Made by a program: the position numbers and the translations under genes | Shown here: piece after piece, positions 39,853 through 52,237 of the stretch | Numbering within the stretch: the first letter of the stretch is position 1 | How the letters are laid out: each line of letters starts with the position of its first letter | Notes under the pieces: generated by a model | The model's database searches: none | Told to the model about the DNA's origin: nothing | The model's input: only the letters and a program-made list of their open reading frames with translations | Assembly: GCA_024699855.1 (NCBI GenBank) | Contig: JAMPIQ010000002.1 | Span: forward strand, 9,920,001 to 9,984,000 | Source of the DNA: Aphelenchoides besseyi | Lineage: Eukaryota > Nematoda > Chromadorea > Rhabditida > Aphelenchoididae | Length of the DNA stretch: 64,000 bases | Reading direction: 5' to 3'

Positions 39853-40348
39853 TTAGTTCCAGGTACCAAAAGGACCACAGTAATTGAACAAATCCGACAA
39901 CTCGCATCCTTTTAAACAGCAAATTTGCATAATCTCGTCTATAGTGGCCGGTCGATAGAAGGGATCAGAACCGAAATCGAAAAGACGAGGCAAAGGAGAG
40001 CGTTTACGTCGCATCGGACACGCCAATTGAAACGCCTCAAGAAAAGAACGACCACCTAAAAGCTTTGAACAGTTATTTAAAAATTGAAAACTTGTAAACA
40101 AATGCTTCAGTTCGACACTTTGCTTCAGGCTTCTACTACTTCGAAACGAACTTACCGGGTGGACACAACTTTAGTTTCCCAAATTTTAAACCCCGAGACG
40201 TTTCTTCAGGTGCTTTCCACTGTTCTATGGGGAATAGCTTTCCAACGTTTGTTACAGAGAACGGCAACCCAACAACGAAGTTTTCCGAAGTAAAAATCCA
40301 ACACAAGAGCACAATAATTTTGGGCTTAAATTGAAACGATCTCGACAT
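39853..40348 (-). CDS. Insulin-like peptide precursor with a processable C-peptide
   Basis: Two exons (40348-40156 and 40055-39853) encode 131 residues. A hydrophobic leader (KIIVLLCWIFTSENFVVG) precedes a pro-region. A B-chain-like segment follows, with LCPPGGRSFLEAFQLAC aligning to insulin LCG..LVEALYLVC, then a tetrabasic RRKR site, a short C-peptide and an A chain of exact insulin spacing (ICCLKGC then eight residues and Cys, NYCGPF). Unlike the first insulin-like peptide in this window, this one keeps a convertase site. Oddities: the B-chain Cys pair is spaced Cx14C rather than Cx11C, and the intron falls inside the B chain (after CPPG), so a small shift of splice site could change the spacing. 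Expected role: a secreted ligand of an insulin-type receptor. Confidence 0.87.
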
Positions 40349-41739
40349 TTGAGCATAGACAACAAACAGATAAAACTTCTCTAGATAAACCCTTAAAGCA
40401 AAACGATTAACGCGTTTAATTGAAAATAAAAAATATACGCGTCGATAGTCACGAAGATGATGAATCTACGACAAAACTGTTGAAATACGGTCGACAACAG
40501 AAACTAAACGTCTAACTGAAAGATTGCGGTTGGGAATACGTTGAATTCATAAACAAGCATCTGGTCGTTAAGCCGATGTTAACGGACAGATATTTTGAAA
40601 ACTTGTTGGGACTCAATTAGAAGGCAACGGTTATAAAGTTTACAGTTTAAATTCGGCACTAACTACGAACGTCAGAATACACTGCGGAAACTCAACTCTG
40701 AGATTTGAATGGTTAGCTAATTGAAAGCCTCGAAACAACCAACTCAACGTCATTTTAACAAAATTGAGCTTCAGGCGAACAATGGTCGGGGACTGTTTGT
40801 GGTTCGGCATCCGAACGGTTCCAATTATGCACTTTAGGCGGACCTAACTGCTTTCACATGTCGGGTGTCCGAAAAGTATGGTCGATTGCATGCAGATTAT
40901 TGTTGTTCCTTGAAATGACACTCCCACATTATAACTGTCATGTGCACAGGCAACGTAGAAAATTATATCAGTTGAAGTATCGAATGTTGAAATGAGTTGT
41001 GACAAGAACACAAATTCGTTTTCTCGTAACTATTGCGTCTTAAAACATCAATTTTGAAATCCGAATCGTCATTAGATATTGGTGTAAGAGCAAAATGAAT
41101 CAAACTGAACAAGTGTCTCGACATCACAATCCTTTTCGTGGAAACTTGGACATTGACCCAAACATTGGAAGTGGAAATGTCAACAGACGATGGCCGATAT
41201 TTGTGATTAAATTCAACTCTTAGTTGAACCTAAAGATGTAAAAGTTTTATGACAAGTATCACGTTGGAAAATTGCCAACCTTAAATGTACGACTTTTGGG
41301 TTTCGATGAAAAACCATAAAACTTTTAAGGTGCTTTACAATCTGGTTACTTATGACATTTCCTGTTTTGAACTCAAAGAAATAGGTCTTTTACAGGCCAC
41401 TTCGGAAGAACACGTAACCTCAGGTCCTGTAGAGATCAACTGTGTCGTGGGCGATTTGATTGAACACACGTGAAGGTCAAGCAATACAAAAAGCGAAAGA
41501 AGGGAGAAACCGTCACTCGATGCAGTCCATCCGTTGATCGATGTGACGGGCACAAGAAAACATCGCGCTCTCTATGCTCATGTGCACTTTCAGCAAAAGA
41601 ACAATTGAAACTAATGCTTTTACAAGATTTCCGCGATCGTGGCCATTCGACTTCGATACAAACGTGTTTCAGAAATCGAGAACCAAGAAAAGTCACATAA
41701 TACTATTGATCTAGAGAAGAGAACTCGGGTACTAAAGAA
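40349..41739. other. Intergenic, no confident gene
   Basis: About 1.4 kb. Short frames such as a 44-codon plus-strand ORF near 41095 (MNQTEQVSRHHNPF) and 41285-41473 have protein-like stretches but no domain or linking splice sites. I could not identify a transposon or pseudogene source. Confidence 0.4.
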
Positions 41740-44017
41740 ATGAAATTGTTTGTTTTTGGGTTGTCTCTAATTTTGAGTATCCGGACCACTGGGTGAGTTC
41801 TTTTTTATTAACAATTCTCGCTGTTTTCCCGTGCACCTCGTATTCGTTTGAATTTAGTGCCGAATGTCCACGAAAACACGCAGCAACAACAACCGAAGAC
41901 ACTTCAGCTCAACCGCCGGGTTTTGAGCCGCCGGAACAATTCTTACAAACAACTTTTATTTACAACGATCTTATTGGTAATTAGAAGTTCGAGTAATCTG
42001 GAATCGATTGATTTTCAGATGAGGAGCGTGAATTCAGTATTGTGGTTACAGAGAAGTTGCGCGAACTGCGACAGAAATTGAAGCAAATGGCCAAATTGAC
42101 TGTCGACAACGAAAATCTCGATTGTGCCGATCACAATTATCCAAAATGCCGAGAGTTTCCGCAACGTGAATCTTATCATTTTCTGATAATCGAAGATGCG
42201 TAAGTTGATATCATTTGACTGCCTGAAATGACGTTCATTTCAGTAACCATGGGGCAGTGGTCTACAGCATTGATCAGAAACAAAACAAAGCTCGACCTGA
42301 TGTGATAGAAAATGCGTTGTTGGAGTAAGTTCACGGTTACTTGTGATCCGCTTATCGTAATCTCTGGTCATTTCAGTGCTCTTTCTAGGCACAGTGCTCA
42401 TTCTCTAATGAGCTTTGCAAGCGAACAGGCCGAACGATCGGTTGGTTTCGTGCGCGAGTTGTCTGTAGCCGAATTGGAGAAATTCATATCCGACAATCAG
42501 GCATTGCGCGATGTCGATGAACCGACAATCTTTCGTCGATCACCCTTCGAACTTCAACTGTTGAACGAACGTATTCTTGAGTTGCGAGTCATTGACGCGG
42601 ATAAAGAGCCCTTGAAGGGATTGAAGGTATTTCGAGTCGGTGAACTACACGAACTCATTGATATGAACGAAAAACGTCCAGTTTTTACGTTGTTTTGGAC
42701 ACATGTCAATTCTGTTTCCGTCCATGTTTACAGTCTATGGCGTCGTGTGGTTGATCATTTGCAAAAAGATGAGGAGGTTCGTAAGAACGCAATTTTTGGT
42801 CATGTTCCGTGTCACGAAGAGATCGATTTGTGCACAGCATTTGGGATTAGCCATCAGGACTATCGTACCGTTTTTGCGTATCGAGGATCTCGCAAATTTG
42901 CTTCACAATACGCAATTGGCGACGAAGAGTTCTACGCGAATTGGGTTCGCATGTACGATTGCAATAATTGAAGGATTAAAATTGAATACTTAAGGGTTCT
43001 TTATGGATCACCGCATCGATTGCAAGATGAAAAGGAGTTGCAAAATGCACGACAAGGTTATCTTCAAGGCTTTCCAACGGACTCCCTTCCTCGTCCAGCG
43101 GTTACAGTCGGAGTGTTTGCGAGCGAGGAGTCCGAGGAGTTTCAACGATTCTTCCGATTGGCACGTATGCTCTATGGACGATATCATTTTGTTTACTACG
43201 TTCAACCAAAGTAAGTGAATGCGAGGATAAAGTTTAAATTCTTTTTTTAGTGCCGGTGGCGCTGCGTTGTCCACTTTTCGTCCATTGGAGAAAACAAAGC
43301 GAACTGATTACGTCGAGAACTTTGATATGAGCTCGTTGCTTGCACATGTAACACAATCATCGATTCCGTTTGTGGTAACAACAGAAGACTATTGTGCTTA
43401 ATCTACAGAGTTTTTAGCTCAATATTTCCACTGGTTTCACTGCAGACATCATCTACCGTAGTTCCAAACCGATTATTCTGCTCATTCACGACGCCAATTT
43501 CGCGTTGTTACAAGAACTTAGCGAATTGGCATCAACACCGGAGTACAAGTCCAGATACTTTTTCGCTCACATTGATCAGTGGGTTGAGATATCAGACGAA
43601 TAATCTCAATTATTTTCGATCCTATTCACTGTCCATTCACTCTTTTCTGAAAGAATTGGGTTTGCAGACCACCGATTTGCCAAGTTTGCACGAAATCCAA
43701 AAGGTGAGTGTTTTTTTGAGCCCAAACATACTTTCTTTTAGGAGCAAATCAAAACTATTGGTTCAGTTAAAAGTCCGTTGCACGATTCGTTTAATGATTT
43801 GATTGAAGCAATAAACACAAAAGGTATCTGCACGCATTTCATTTCATTCATTTTCTATTCTTCAGTTTTTCAACTTGAACGCAACAAAGCTCATCCTCTG
43901 AAATCGTTGCAACTTGAGCACACAAATCGAGTTTTTGGTGTACAAGACATTGAGTTACTGCCCGAACCCATTCTCGTAAACACCTACACACACGATCGAC
44001 AAGTTGGTTCGAGATAA
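41740..44017 (+). CDS. Secretory protein with several PDI/thioredoxin-fold domains lacking CxxC
   Basis: About ten short exons on the plus strand with signal peptide MKLFVFGLSLILSIRTTG. A mixed N-terminal region (Cys at CADHNYPKC) precedes at least three thioredoxin-like folds. One is around RPVFTLFWTHVNSVSVHVYSLW, where PDI would have its active site. A b-type domain has TVGVFASEESEEFQRFF and YHFVYYV. A b'-type domain has KPIILLIHDANFALL and YFFAHIDQ. No CxxC redox motif is present in any domain and no KDEL-type tail is seen (it ends DRQVGSR), so it is unlikely to be an oxidoreductase. It may be a chaperone-like or TXNDC16-like ER/secreted protein. One intron (42953-42994) is 42 nt with phase kept and an in-frame stop. 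The family is secure at fold level only; the exact orthologue is uncertain. AATAAA lies at 44142. Confidence 0.7.
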
Positions 44018-44141
44018 AAGACACGAAAACATTGTATTTCAGTCGATGGACATGGGAGCAGCTGGTGGTTGTCCAATGCTTGCGGGTTTTGGAAGTACTG
44101 GAGTGGGTCATGGGCATCGTGATGAGCTGTAGAGTTGGGAA

Positions 44142-44147
44142 AATAAA
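44142..44147 (+). promoter_or_regulatory. Poly(A) signal candidate, PDI-like gene
   Basis: AATAAA 125 nt after the stop codon of the plus-strand PDI/thioredoxin-fold gene and just upstream of the next possible small gene. Confidence 0.4.
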
Positions 44148-44196
44148 CAAAACACTGACAATTTTTGGATAAATTTGAACATCTTTTTGTTAAGAT

Positions 44197-44462
44197 ATGG
44201 AAACTAGAATGCAAAGTTTGATTACAGTACTCGTGATGTCCTCAATGGATAAGATTTTTGCGACGAGTAGTATGTATCTATTTTTTGATAGTGTTAGCAA
44301 TAAGTTTTAGTCATGTACAGACGAAAAATCAAACACGCGTCAGAGAAGAGTCGTCATATTCATTGTTGGAATTCGTTTATTCAGAATGTGGATTTCGACG
44401 ATCAAACAGTTGATTTTGAAAAGATCGTGTATGAGTTTGTGCTTGGCTCTTCTTCGGCGTAA
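44197..44462 (+). CDS. Possible small two-exon secreted peptide, unknown
   Basis: I do not recognise this product. An ATG at 44197 opens a 73-nt exon ending at a GTATGT donor (44269). A TTTTAG acceptor (44310) rejoins it in phase with a 152-nt exon ending in TAA at 44462, giving 74 residues. The first ~22 residues (METRMQSLITVLVMSSMDKIFA) are moderately hydrophobic and could act as a signal peptide. The remainder is charged, with a single Cys (RHIHCWNSF). It lies 180 nt downstream of the PDI-like gene on the same strand. It might instead be 3'UTR or a decayed exon. Support is only the in-phase splice pair and its composition. Confidence 0.3.
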
Positions 44463-44860
44463 ATCTCAAAGAAACTTGTCAAACAAACCACAAGAAGAGC
44501 TTTTCATGTTCTTCTCGTCAAATTCCGAATTTTGTTGATCTAATACTGCCGGCGGTAATTCGAATTTCTACGGGGGTTTGCAATACAAATAGAACGTGAT
44601 TGGATGGATTTCGGGTCTCAGATGCATAGTAGAAGACAAAAACTTCGATGGTGCGAATTGTTGGCTGTTACATTCTAGTCGATGTCATCGAAGAGCGTGT
44701 TGTCCGCAATCAACAAGTTAAAACGCGGAGAATGTTCAGTGCAGCTTTCAAACAAAAATCGACACTTAATCTGCTATCACAACATTGTCTTTCAACTTTG
44801 TCGAACGTGCTGTAGATGGAGATTTCGTGGAAAAAATAAACATTGGGTTGACCTCTTAAC

Positions 44861-44866
44861 TTTATT
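44861..44866 (-). promoter_or_regulatory. Poly(A) signal candidate, ACN-1-like gene
   Basis: TTTATT on the plus strand (AATAAA on the minus strand), about 60 nt past the stop codon of the ACE-like gene. Confidence 0.45.
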
Positions 44867-44927
44867 GGCAAATAATGGGAAAACAATAAACGTTTATATA
44901 GGAAGAGTACACGCGAATCAGGAATGT

Positions 44928-47900
44928 TTATGATGTGAGCATGAAAACCGAAAGTGCGAATAACATTAACAGTGGAATGGCGATAACTCGAGTGGATCCG
45001 GAATTCGTTTTAAATGCAGGATTCGTTTTGCCAAGCGATTCTTCTTCGGCGATCGCTGTTTCCTCGGCCAATGTTCCATTTAAGGTTTGATTGTTAGGTG
45101 TAATTGCAATTACAAGACCCGATCCATCACGAAAACCGGCATTTGCTGGATCACCAGGAACACAATTGTACGTGTCACCAATTTGCAAAGTGAACAATCC
45201 GGGATTGCAAACGCAAACCGTTCCATTACACATCGTGTCCAATAAACACTCTTGACCATGAGTACAACTTCCACCTAAAATTATGTTCAAACTTCTTTGG
45301 AGAATACCAGGAAAATTACCGGGATACGCAATCTGATCATCACTAGGAATGGATGGTCGATCAGCAACGTTATCCGATCGTGGTCGTGGTACCTCTTCTC
45401 TAAAATTTCAATCGATTAATGGTTTTTGACTGCTATACTTGCTCTTTGAATTTCTCTTTGTCACCATCCCAGCCAAGGAAAACTCCGTCTTGTTCGTTGG
45501 TTGCACTAAGCCAGTTACTCAATGGTGTGAAGTATTCGACCAACGGTCCGGCATCAAGCTGACCTTAAATTATCACATTAATCATTATTTCGATTAGAAA
45601 CTCACGTAATCCGGTAATTTTTTCCAATGCATCTAACCAACTGATTGTACCGCCCTTCTTCATGACTTCCATCAAACGCATCATCGCCTCTTTGGTTGGA
45701 ATGCAACTTTCGCTCTAAACACCGAATATCGTCGATTGGAATGTGTCGATTAACTTACCAGTGGACTTTTACTATGCTCACACAAAGCTTTTAGAACTTG
45801 AAATTGAGCAACATATTCGACAATTTGTCGAGTTGCTGGAGCGTGTTGTTGACTGATCTCAGCAGCAGCAACGGCGTCATACTGAGCTTCAGGCACGTCT
45901 TTAGGTGCTCCAACGCCCTGATATTTTTCACTAAACAACCAAATTCGTTGTAGAACTCTCCATGAACATACCGTAAGTTCCACCATTCGTCCGACCAGCT
46001 GCTCGAATTGATTTTCTCTTCAAAAACTGCATAACGCCATTTGTCAGCAATCAACGAAAACGGAATCTTCACAATACTCGACAACGCCTCTTGATAGAGC
46101 GAATTGATGAGACTTGCTTGGTCGAAAGTTGAGTCCGGTGAAATCAAACGCTAAAATGAAAATATGGTTGAGAAAATAAACATTGGTGGAAATTAACCTG
46201 TGATTTCAAATAGTTAACGTTCGTTGCTAAGATTCCGAAAGCATCTGCAACCGCTGAACTGATGGCCGAACTCGGAGCGTCACGCAAAACAAATGGCTGA
46301 TCATTTGAAAGATACTTGTAGTAGAGTTGAGCAAAAAGTTTGTGTGCTTCAACGAAATCTGATTGGCCGATTTGTGCGCAGATTTTCACTCGAAAGTCAG
46401 TGCCGTTGAGCATATCATAGGCAGTTGCTGGGTTACAGATCATGTCTTTGCTCCATATTCGCGAGAACACCGAATACTTCCAGAAGCTCTCCGGCAACTG
46501 CTCGAATCCAAGATAACGCATGTAACGGAATACCTAATTGAAAGCATGATCACGTGAACCTTGACGAAATTTACTTGAGCAAACATCGATTTTGCTTTCA
46601 TTGTTTGTTTGTGGAGATTATCGGTAATTTCTTCGGGAATTTTGTCCATTTGGTCAAACGGTTTTGTTTCCTCGTAAGCAGCACTCCAATCGTCTCCTGT
46701 CGAACTGCCTAAATGTCAGACGACAATAAACTCGAGTAACAAAATGGTACTCACGCAACAAATAGGCGGGAATTGGACCATCACGCGACAAATTTGGGTC
46801 TGAGTTGTACGTCGCCGCAATTTGACGACGGAAATAAGCATGAAGTTGCGTGTAAAGTGGAAGGATCCTGGTATAAATGTCTTCCGTTGCTTTGGCGATA
46901 TCGTAGGTTTTCTGCGTGCTTCCCGAATCGGTAACATCAAACGCACTTCTCCACATTTCTCCGGCATCTTCATAGCCATTCAATTTGGCAGCTGGATTAT
47001 TACGGTTGTCAAGATTCCAACAAATCAGGCTTTTAATTACCTTTGTTTGTAACGGCCACTAGTTTTTCGTAAATTTCCGTTAAATTTTGACCGACAGCTG
47101 ATCGCCACGCTTTCCAGATGCTCAGCGCGTGTGTAGCATCTGTGTTGGTTTGAATTGTGTTAATCAAATCAGTGTACCTAAAGGTAACGAGTATTGAACT
47201 TAAAAGCCGAAGGAAACTTGCTTTTGAATACAAACTTTTTGATCTTTTGACTCGCACACGTCGACGGACGTGTAAATTCTGTTGATGTTTGCCAACAAAT
47301 CATTGTAACGACTCAACGATTTGGCGTCCAACGCGTTCAGTCCCTCTTTCGAAATAACACTCAATTGTTTACGTTCAATTGGATCCTCGAGCGACGAAGG
47401 ATCGAATTGCTGAGCTTGTTTAGCTGACGACTTGAGAAACAGACGAGCAACCTAAAAATGAAGATTAATTGAACAATAGAAATAGAGTGTCTATACATCT
47501 TCAGCTTCATTCAATGCTTGTTTCGTAATGGGGGACGCAGATGTAAAGTATTTCCACGCAGCAACGGCGACTTGTCGAAGAACTTTCTGTGCTTCTTCAC
47601 TGTAACCAGCTAACCACTTGCTTGCAGCTTTTCCATCTCGAATACTGAGCGCTGCCTAACAACAACCGTTAGTGAAAGCCTAAAATTGGTTACCTCCAAG
47701 TCATGAGTGTCCCAATAGGATGAAGAGTTGATTAAAGCTTGAGCTTCTGTGTTGGTCTTTTTGCTTTGAGTTTGATCCAGTGTTCCTTTGTTTAAAAACT
47801 GATCGACCAACTCCTGAATAATGTCGTTATCCACATCGTCCGGTTTTGACTAAACATGCAAATAAGATAACATCGGAGGTTTTTCCTTCCTACCGATTCT

Positions 47901-48124
47901 ACAGTTTCTTCATCCTCTTCGGTGATTGTAAATTGATCCAAATTGATGAGCTCCGAGTCAGCGGTTGATGTTTCGATTGTCGAAGAGTTGGCGATCGAGG
48001 GCTCTTCAATTCCTATCGGTATTGTTTGATTCTGTTGGCCATTAAACGGCACACTTGGAGAATCAATTTGGGCGCGAACTGCAATCACGAGAAGGAGCGC
48101 ACTGAGAAGGCGCTGCCATGACAT
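44928..48124 (-). CDS. Catalytically dead angiotensin-converting-enzyme-like protein (ACN-1 type), membrane tethered
   Basis: About a dozen exons on the minus strand encode a secreted M2-peptidase fold: signal peptide MSWQRLLSALLLVIAVRA, a Ser/Thr/Glu-rich linker, then the ACE helical domain (SYWDTHDLE, WKAWRSAVG, EMWRSAFD, DQPFVLRDAP, DKWRYAVFEEKI, SWSDEWWNLRY). The zinc site is gone: where ACE reads HHEMGH this protein reads HKLFAQ at the same spacing from flanking DF and DQP, and the third ligand motif (HEAIGD) reads SSAVAD. C. elegans ACN-1 also lacks these residues and is needed for moulting and larval development. After the ACE fold comes an EB/EGF-like Cys cluster (CTHGQECLLDTMCNG) and a hydrophobic C-terminus (IAIPLLMLFALSVFMLTS) fitting a GPI signal or membrane anchor. 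The start at 48124 follows a TTAACAG acceptor by 17 nt. Confidence 0.92.
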
Positions 48125-51100
48125 CGAATCGGTTGTGGGACCTGTTAAAACTCAAATAAAGAAGAGTAAAACCCGCGGTTAATGATCGAGATGAAAGGAT
48201 CTCAACAGAAGTTCGTGGCATTTGACTGTCTCGAAAAAACACGAAAGAAACAAAGTCGCGATCACCGGTCTGCCCAATAAGTTTTTAATCGCCGAGACAC
48301 TTTACCGCGCTCTTCAGCTTCAGTGTGTTTTCGTGAGATGCTGCTTTCGAAACTGCTGGACGGCGTGAAGTCGCCATCTCGCAAAATCAAAATCGCGTGT
48401 CGGTTTCCTTCGATCAAACGTCGTTGATTTCGTCATTCTCTCGGATGCAATTGCCGTTCTGATCGTTGCGCATTCGACAGCATGAATTGAACCGCGCGAA
48501 CAAACTTCGACGAATAGAAAAAGCGATGGCGGGAAGTTTGATTCTTAAGATTTTGAACGTTTGTCGCAAAATCGATTAGCAAGAATAACACAAAGAGATA
48601 AGCTCTGCCCACCAGATGATCTAAGAGTAGAACAAATTAGTAAAGATACTGGTGCCTTTAAAGAAAGATAGTCAGTTGAAAGGAATTCAGAGCCTTTGAA
48701 CTCATCTTCATTCGCGTGTTTTGATACTCATCAACGGTCAGTACTTGAAAAACCACAACTAAGGAGTTACAAGCGGCACGAAAAGCGCAGTCGAACATTC
48801 TCTCGGATCTGCTGATTCCCAACTTTCTACTCAACAAATGCGGTCGAACAAAGTCGCCGTCAAATATCCGCGACAAGAAGCCCGCCGCGCCATCAACGCC
48901 GTTGCTTAAATTAAAAATCACCGGCGGATGCTAGAAGAACGAAATAAGAGAAGTTAACTATAACAGTAGTGGCATTCAAAATTCTCAATCTGTGATTTGA
49001 AATGATCTTCATTAGAGGAAAGTAAATCAGAAGGCATCACTCACTTCTGGTGATCATACAACTTGATTCTTGTTGGACATTTGAAAGCCTCGGGATATCG
49101 AATATAAAGATGATACCAATGAATGTCAAACAATGTTACCGCCAATCAAACAAACGATGACCGCGATTACGTGTGAAGAAGAACCTTGAATTCGCTTCTT
49201 CCAGAATTGTCATCCAACGCCCGTTGACCCCAATTCGTTTTTTCTCATTTTGCGTCTCTCCTTAGCGCACGTTGGGATTTAAAATCCATTCAACAGCGAT
49301 TATTACGTTTCTCTGACATCGACAAAGCCGCTTCTTTCGTTAAACGGTTTCTTACTCGAAAGATCGATCAATTGTTTCTGATCAAATTAAAAGCTCAGTT
49401 TCTTCCGATCGAATAAACTGATCATTGTCGTTGATATTTAATATGAAGAAGTAACAAGAGGCAAATACACAGTAGTAAACTGTTTGATTACATCAATTTG
49501 AATGTTTTCAATGGCAATTTAATGTGCATTCATTGATTTCATTGAGACGTCTTTTACAGAACAGTTGTTACAAGGTTTATATCTTTGATGAAAACCCAAA
49601 AAACATGGAAATCCCACGAATAACATCATGACATCGAGATTCGATGTTCCAAAGTGTTTGACCAATAACACTTAAATTTCTTCCAACTTTGATTTAAGAG
49701 TATTGACGACGATTCAGAACACTTCATGGCTTCAAGTTGTCTGCTTTCGTTTGTCTTGCGGTTCTCTTTCATGCCCTCTAGCTCAATGTAGCGTCCCCAT
49801 TGCTCTTCCTCATTGCTTTTTATCCTCCGACTCACTTTTCTCCCGTTTATGATGAAACGGGACTCTTCTTCATCTTTTTATTGCGTGTATTTCCGTGGGT
49901 GTTTTCGATTTGTTTTAGCATGCTAATCACACAACTAGTACTCACTTTTCCATCTTTTTTTGCAGAGTTTAGTTGAGTAATCTTCGGGGAGATTGATTGC
50001 GTTGAATAGCATGTATGAGTTCTTTAACGGTTATTGTATCACTGCACACCAACAATGCGACAGTCGAATAACATCGTATCGGCTATTGTTCTAAACCCCA
50101 TTGCTTTTTAGCATGCAAATGCTTTGGAGCATATTCGAATCCATTGAATAATTTCGAGTCGATCAAGAGGAGTATTGGACGCGCTTAGTTTGCGTAAATT
50201 GGGCTTTCGACTACTGCGCGGTCGGTCAGTTTTGCGGGGCCAAACATGCGCAGACTGTCGGTCAAGCGATGTATCGAGAAGATGGCCGTATGGAATGGTG
50301 TTATGGTCCGCCCAACGAAGTTCTTTCACCAATGCCAAGCCCGTCGGCCTTACGCTCTTTCGGCCCGACCAAAAGATGCATGCCGACCAGTTCGACGAAG
50401 CGCACGGTCGTTGGAAAAGAAGGAGATGCATCCCCGCTTTCTCTTTCCATTCTCCCTCATCCGGAAATTTTCTTTTGGACAAACGGCAACCGAAAGAAAC
50501 GACGGAGAGCGACGAGACGAATCGAAACGCAGGCAACTGGGCCGTCCACTCACTTTGGCCAACCCGCTTTATTTAGTTCGTTTTTGTTTCATTCGGATGT
50601 GTGATTTATTTCTCGCAATCAGCACCGTCTTCTGCAGTCCATTTCCCTTCCACTAATTGTGTTTGATCTCATTCGCAACAACGCAATCACATTATAAATT
50701 GGTTCGAAGATAAACTCTCGAGTATATTCGTCGAGACTTTTTCCATTTCCCTTCAATGTCATGCTTCAATTGTTCATACGCTATGGTTTTTGGTTAAAAT
50801 CCAAATTGCAACATGGTTGTCGCGGATTGGTATTCTCAATTCTCATCGTGGTGCCATGACGTCGCTTCCGGATTGGGCGTAGACGCTCGTACCTTATGTT
50901 AAGACTAAGAAATACGCTCACTTAACTTGTCCATAATTATACAGGTCCTTCTTAGTGGTTGGTTTACGACTTGAGTGCAATAGCAACGATTATCTAATGT
51001 CTATACTATAACTGTTTTGTTCATTAACATTTGGATTTACTGTGCCAAATTTGACCTTTACGATGAATTTCGTGTATTCTATTTGTCTGCTCTTACTCTG

Positions 51101-51208
51101 TTGCTCGTGGTCAATGTATCTTAGATGTCAGGTCGCAGTATTGAATTTCAGATCACGTTTCTATCGGTTCGATTGTTTTTCCCGCAACTCCTGTAATTTG
51201 GAAACAAA
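48125..51208. other. Large intergenic region between ACN-1-like and G gamma genes
   Basis: About 3.1 kb between divergently transcribed genes, the longest gene-free stretch here. It includes a block at about 50100-50660 that is higher in G+C and open in several frames on both strands. I read this as promoter or 5'UTR sequence of the G gamma gene rather than coding. Frames at 48658-48921 and 49626-49835 (minus) have no recognised domain. No RNA genes or transposon termini were seen. Confidence 0.45.
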
Positions 51209-51514
51209 ATGGACAAAGCGGATTTGCAAAGAAACGTGGAATCACTTCGTCATCAGTTGAATATTCAACGGGCTCCCGTTTCCCAATCAGCCGGAGAGTA
51301 AGTTGTGTTAATCGGGTTTAACCCCAAACTTTCGCTATTCATGACGTTTGAATCGTTGAACTGATAAGCAGATTTGTTGTTTACCACATACTCAACGACT
51401 GTTTTTAGATTACGGCGGTTTGTCGAGACACAACAAGAACAGGACCCCTTGGTGAACCCTGTGGATAAACGCGTGAATCCATGGGCTGAAAAGAGTCGAT
51501 GTGACGTTTTATGA
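51209..51514 (+). CDS. gpc-2: Heterotrimeric G protein gamma subunit (GPC-2-like)
   Basis: Two exons (51209-51297 and 51409-51514) give 64 residues, the usual G gamma length. The N-terminal helix MDKADLQRNVESLRHQLNIQ forms the coiled coil with G beta. The C-terminal half has QDPLVNPVDKRVNPW, the family's invariant DPL..P...NP.. block. The final CDVL is a CaaX box whose terminal Leu predicts geranylgeranylation of the Cys. By close similarity to C. elegans GPC-2 it should be the general G gamma partner of a GPB-1-type beta subunit at the plasma membrane. The single intron sits after SAGE (phase 2). The protein is complete with no oddities. Confidence 0.96.
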
Positions 51515-52237
51515 ACCGCAATGAGCCTTTTGTTTTTCTGTTCAATTATTGCACAACTCTTGCTCGTCTTTATCGACTTGTTTTTGGATATTTCATGGTT
51601 TCACGAGTCTTGACAGCCGTATTCTCAGTTGCCATATGGATCATGTCCTTTGATTCCCGGACTCTGTTTCCATTAAAAACGCTCACTTGACTAAAGCATA
51701 AACGTAGGATGTTGGCTTTTTTCTATTACGCCCTTCAAACTGCCACCGTAGAGAATTCACGTTGTGTTTCCAAGTCCCTGCTTGTTATCTGACCGTCAAT
51801 TTTTACTCAGTAGTCTGTTGCTTTGACGTTTCAATCGAGTTAAATGTTTTTAGTTTAGAGATTATTCATCATTTTGACAAAACTCAGATTTGGCCTCCAC
51901 TCATGCCGATTTCTTCTCTTTACCTAATCTATGTTTTGTTTCTTGCAGCTGCCCCTCCGAAACCGTTTAACTTTTGTATATAACATTTTGCATATTTATT
52001 TCACAAATCGTATATGAAGATAAATGCGCATAAATTGAGGTTGCGAACAAAAATCGAGGATATGTTGGTGATAAGTGATGACACCCGGTCAACTACGAAT
52101 GTCCGTTATAATGACCAATAAAAAGGATGTTAATTGATAGAAGGGTATTTGAATAACTTGTTGAAGAGTTGCAAAAAGACTGGAAATAAGATAAAGGAAT
52201 ATGCTAATCTAATAGTCAAAAATGGAAGTGAAAACGA
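51515..52237. other. Convergent intergenic region (G gamma 3' / TBC1D5 3')
   Basis: About 0.7 kb of 3'UTR-like, AT-rich sequence between convergent genes. A plus-strand frame at 51762-51983 has no recognised features. Confidence 0.45.
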
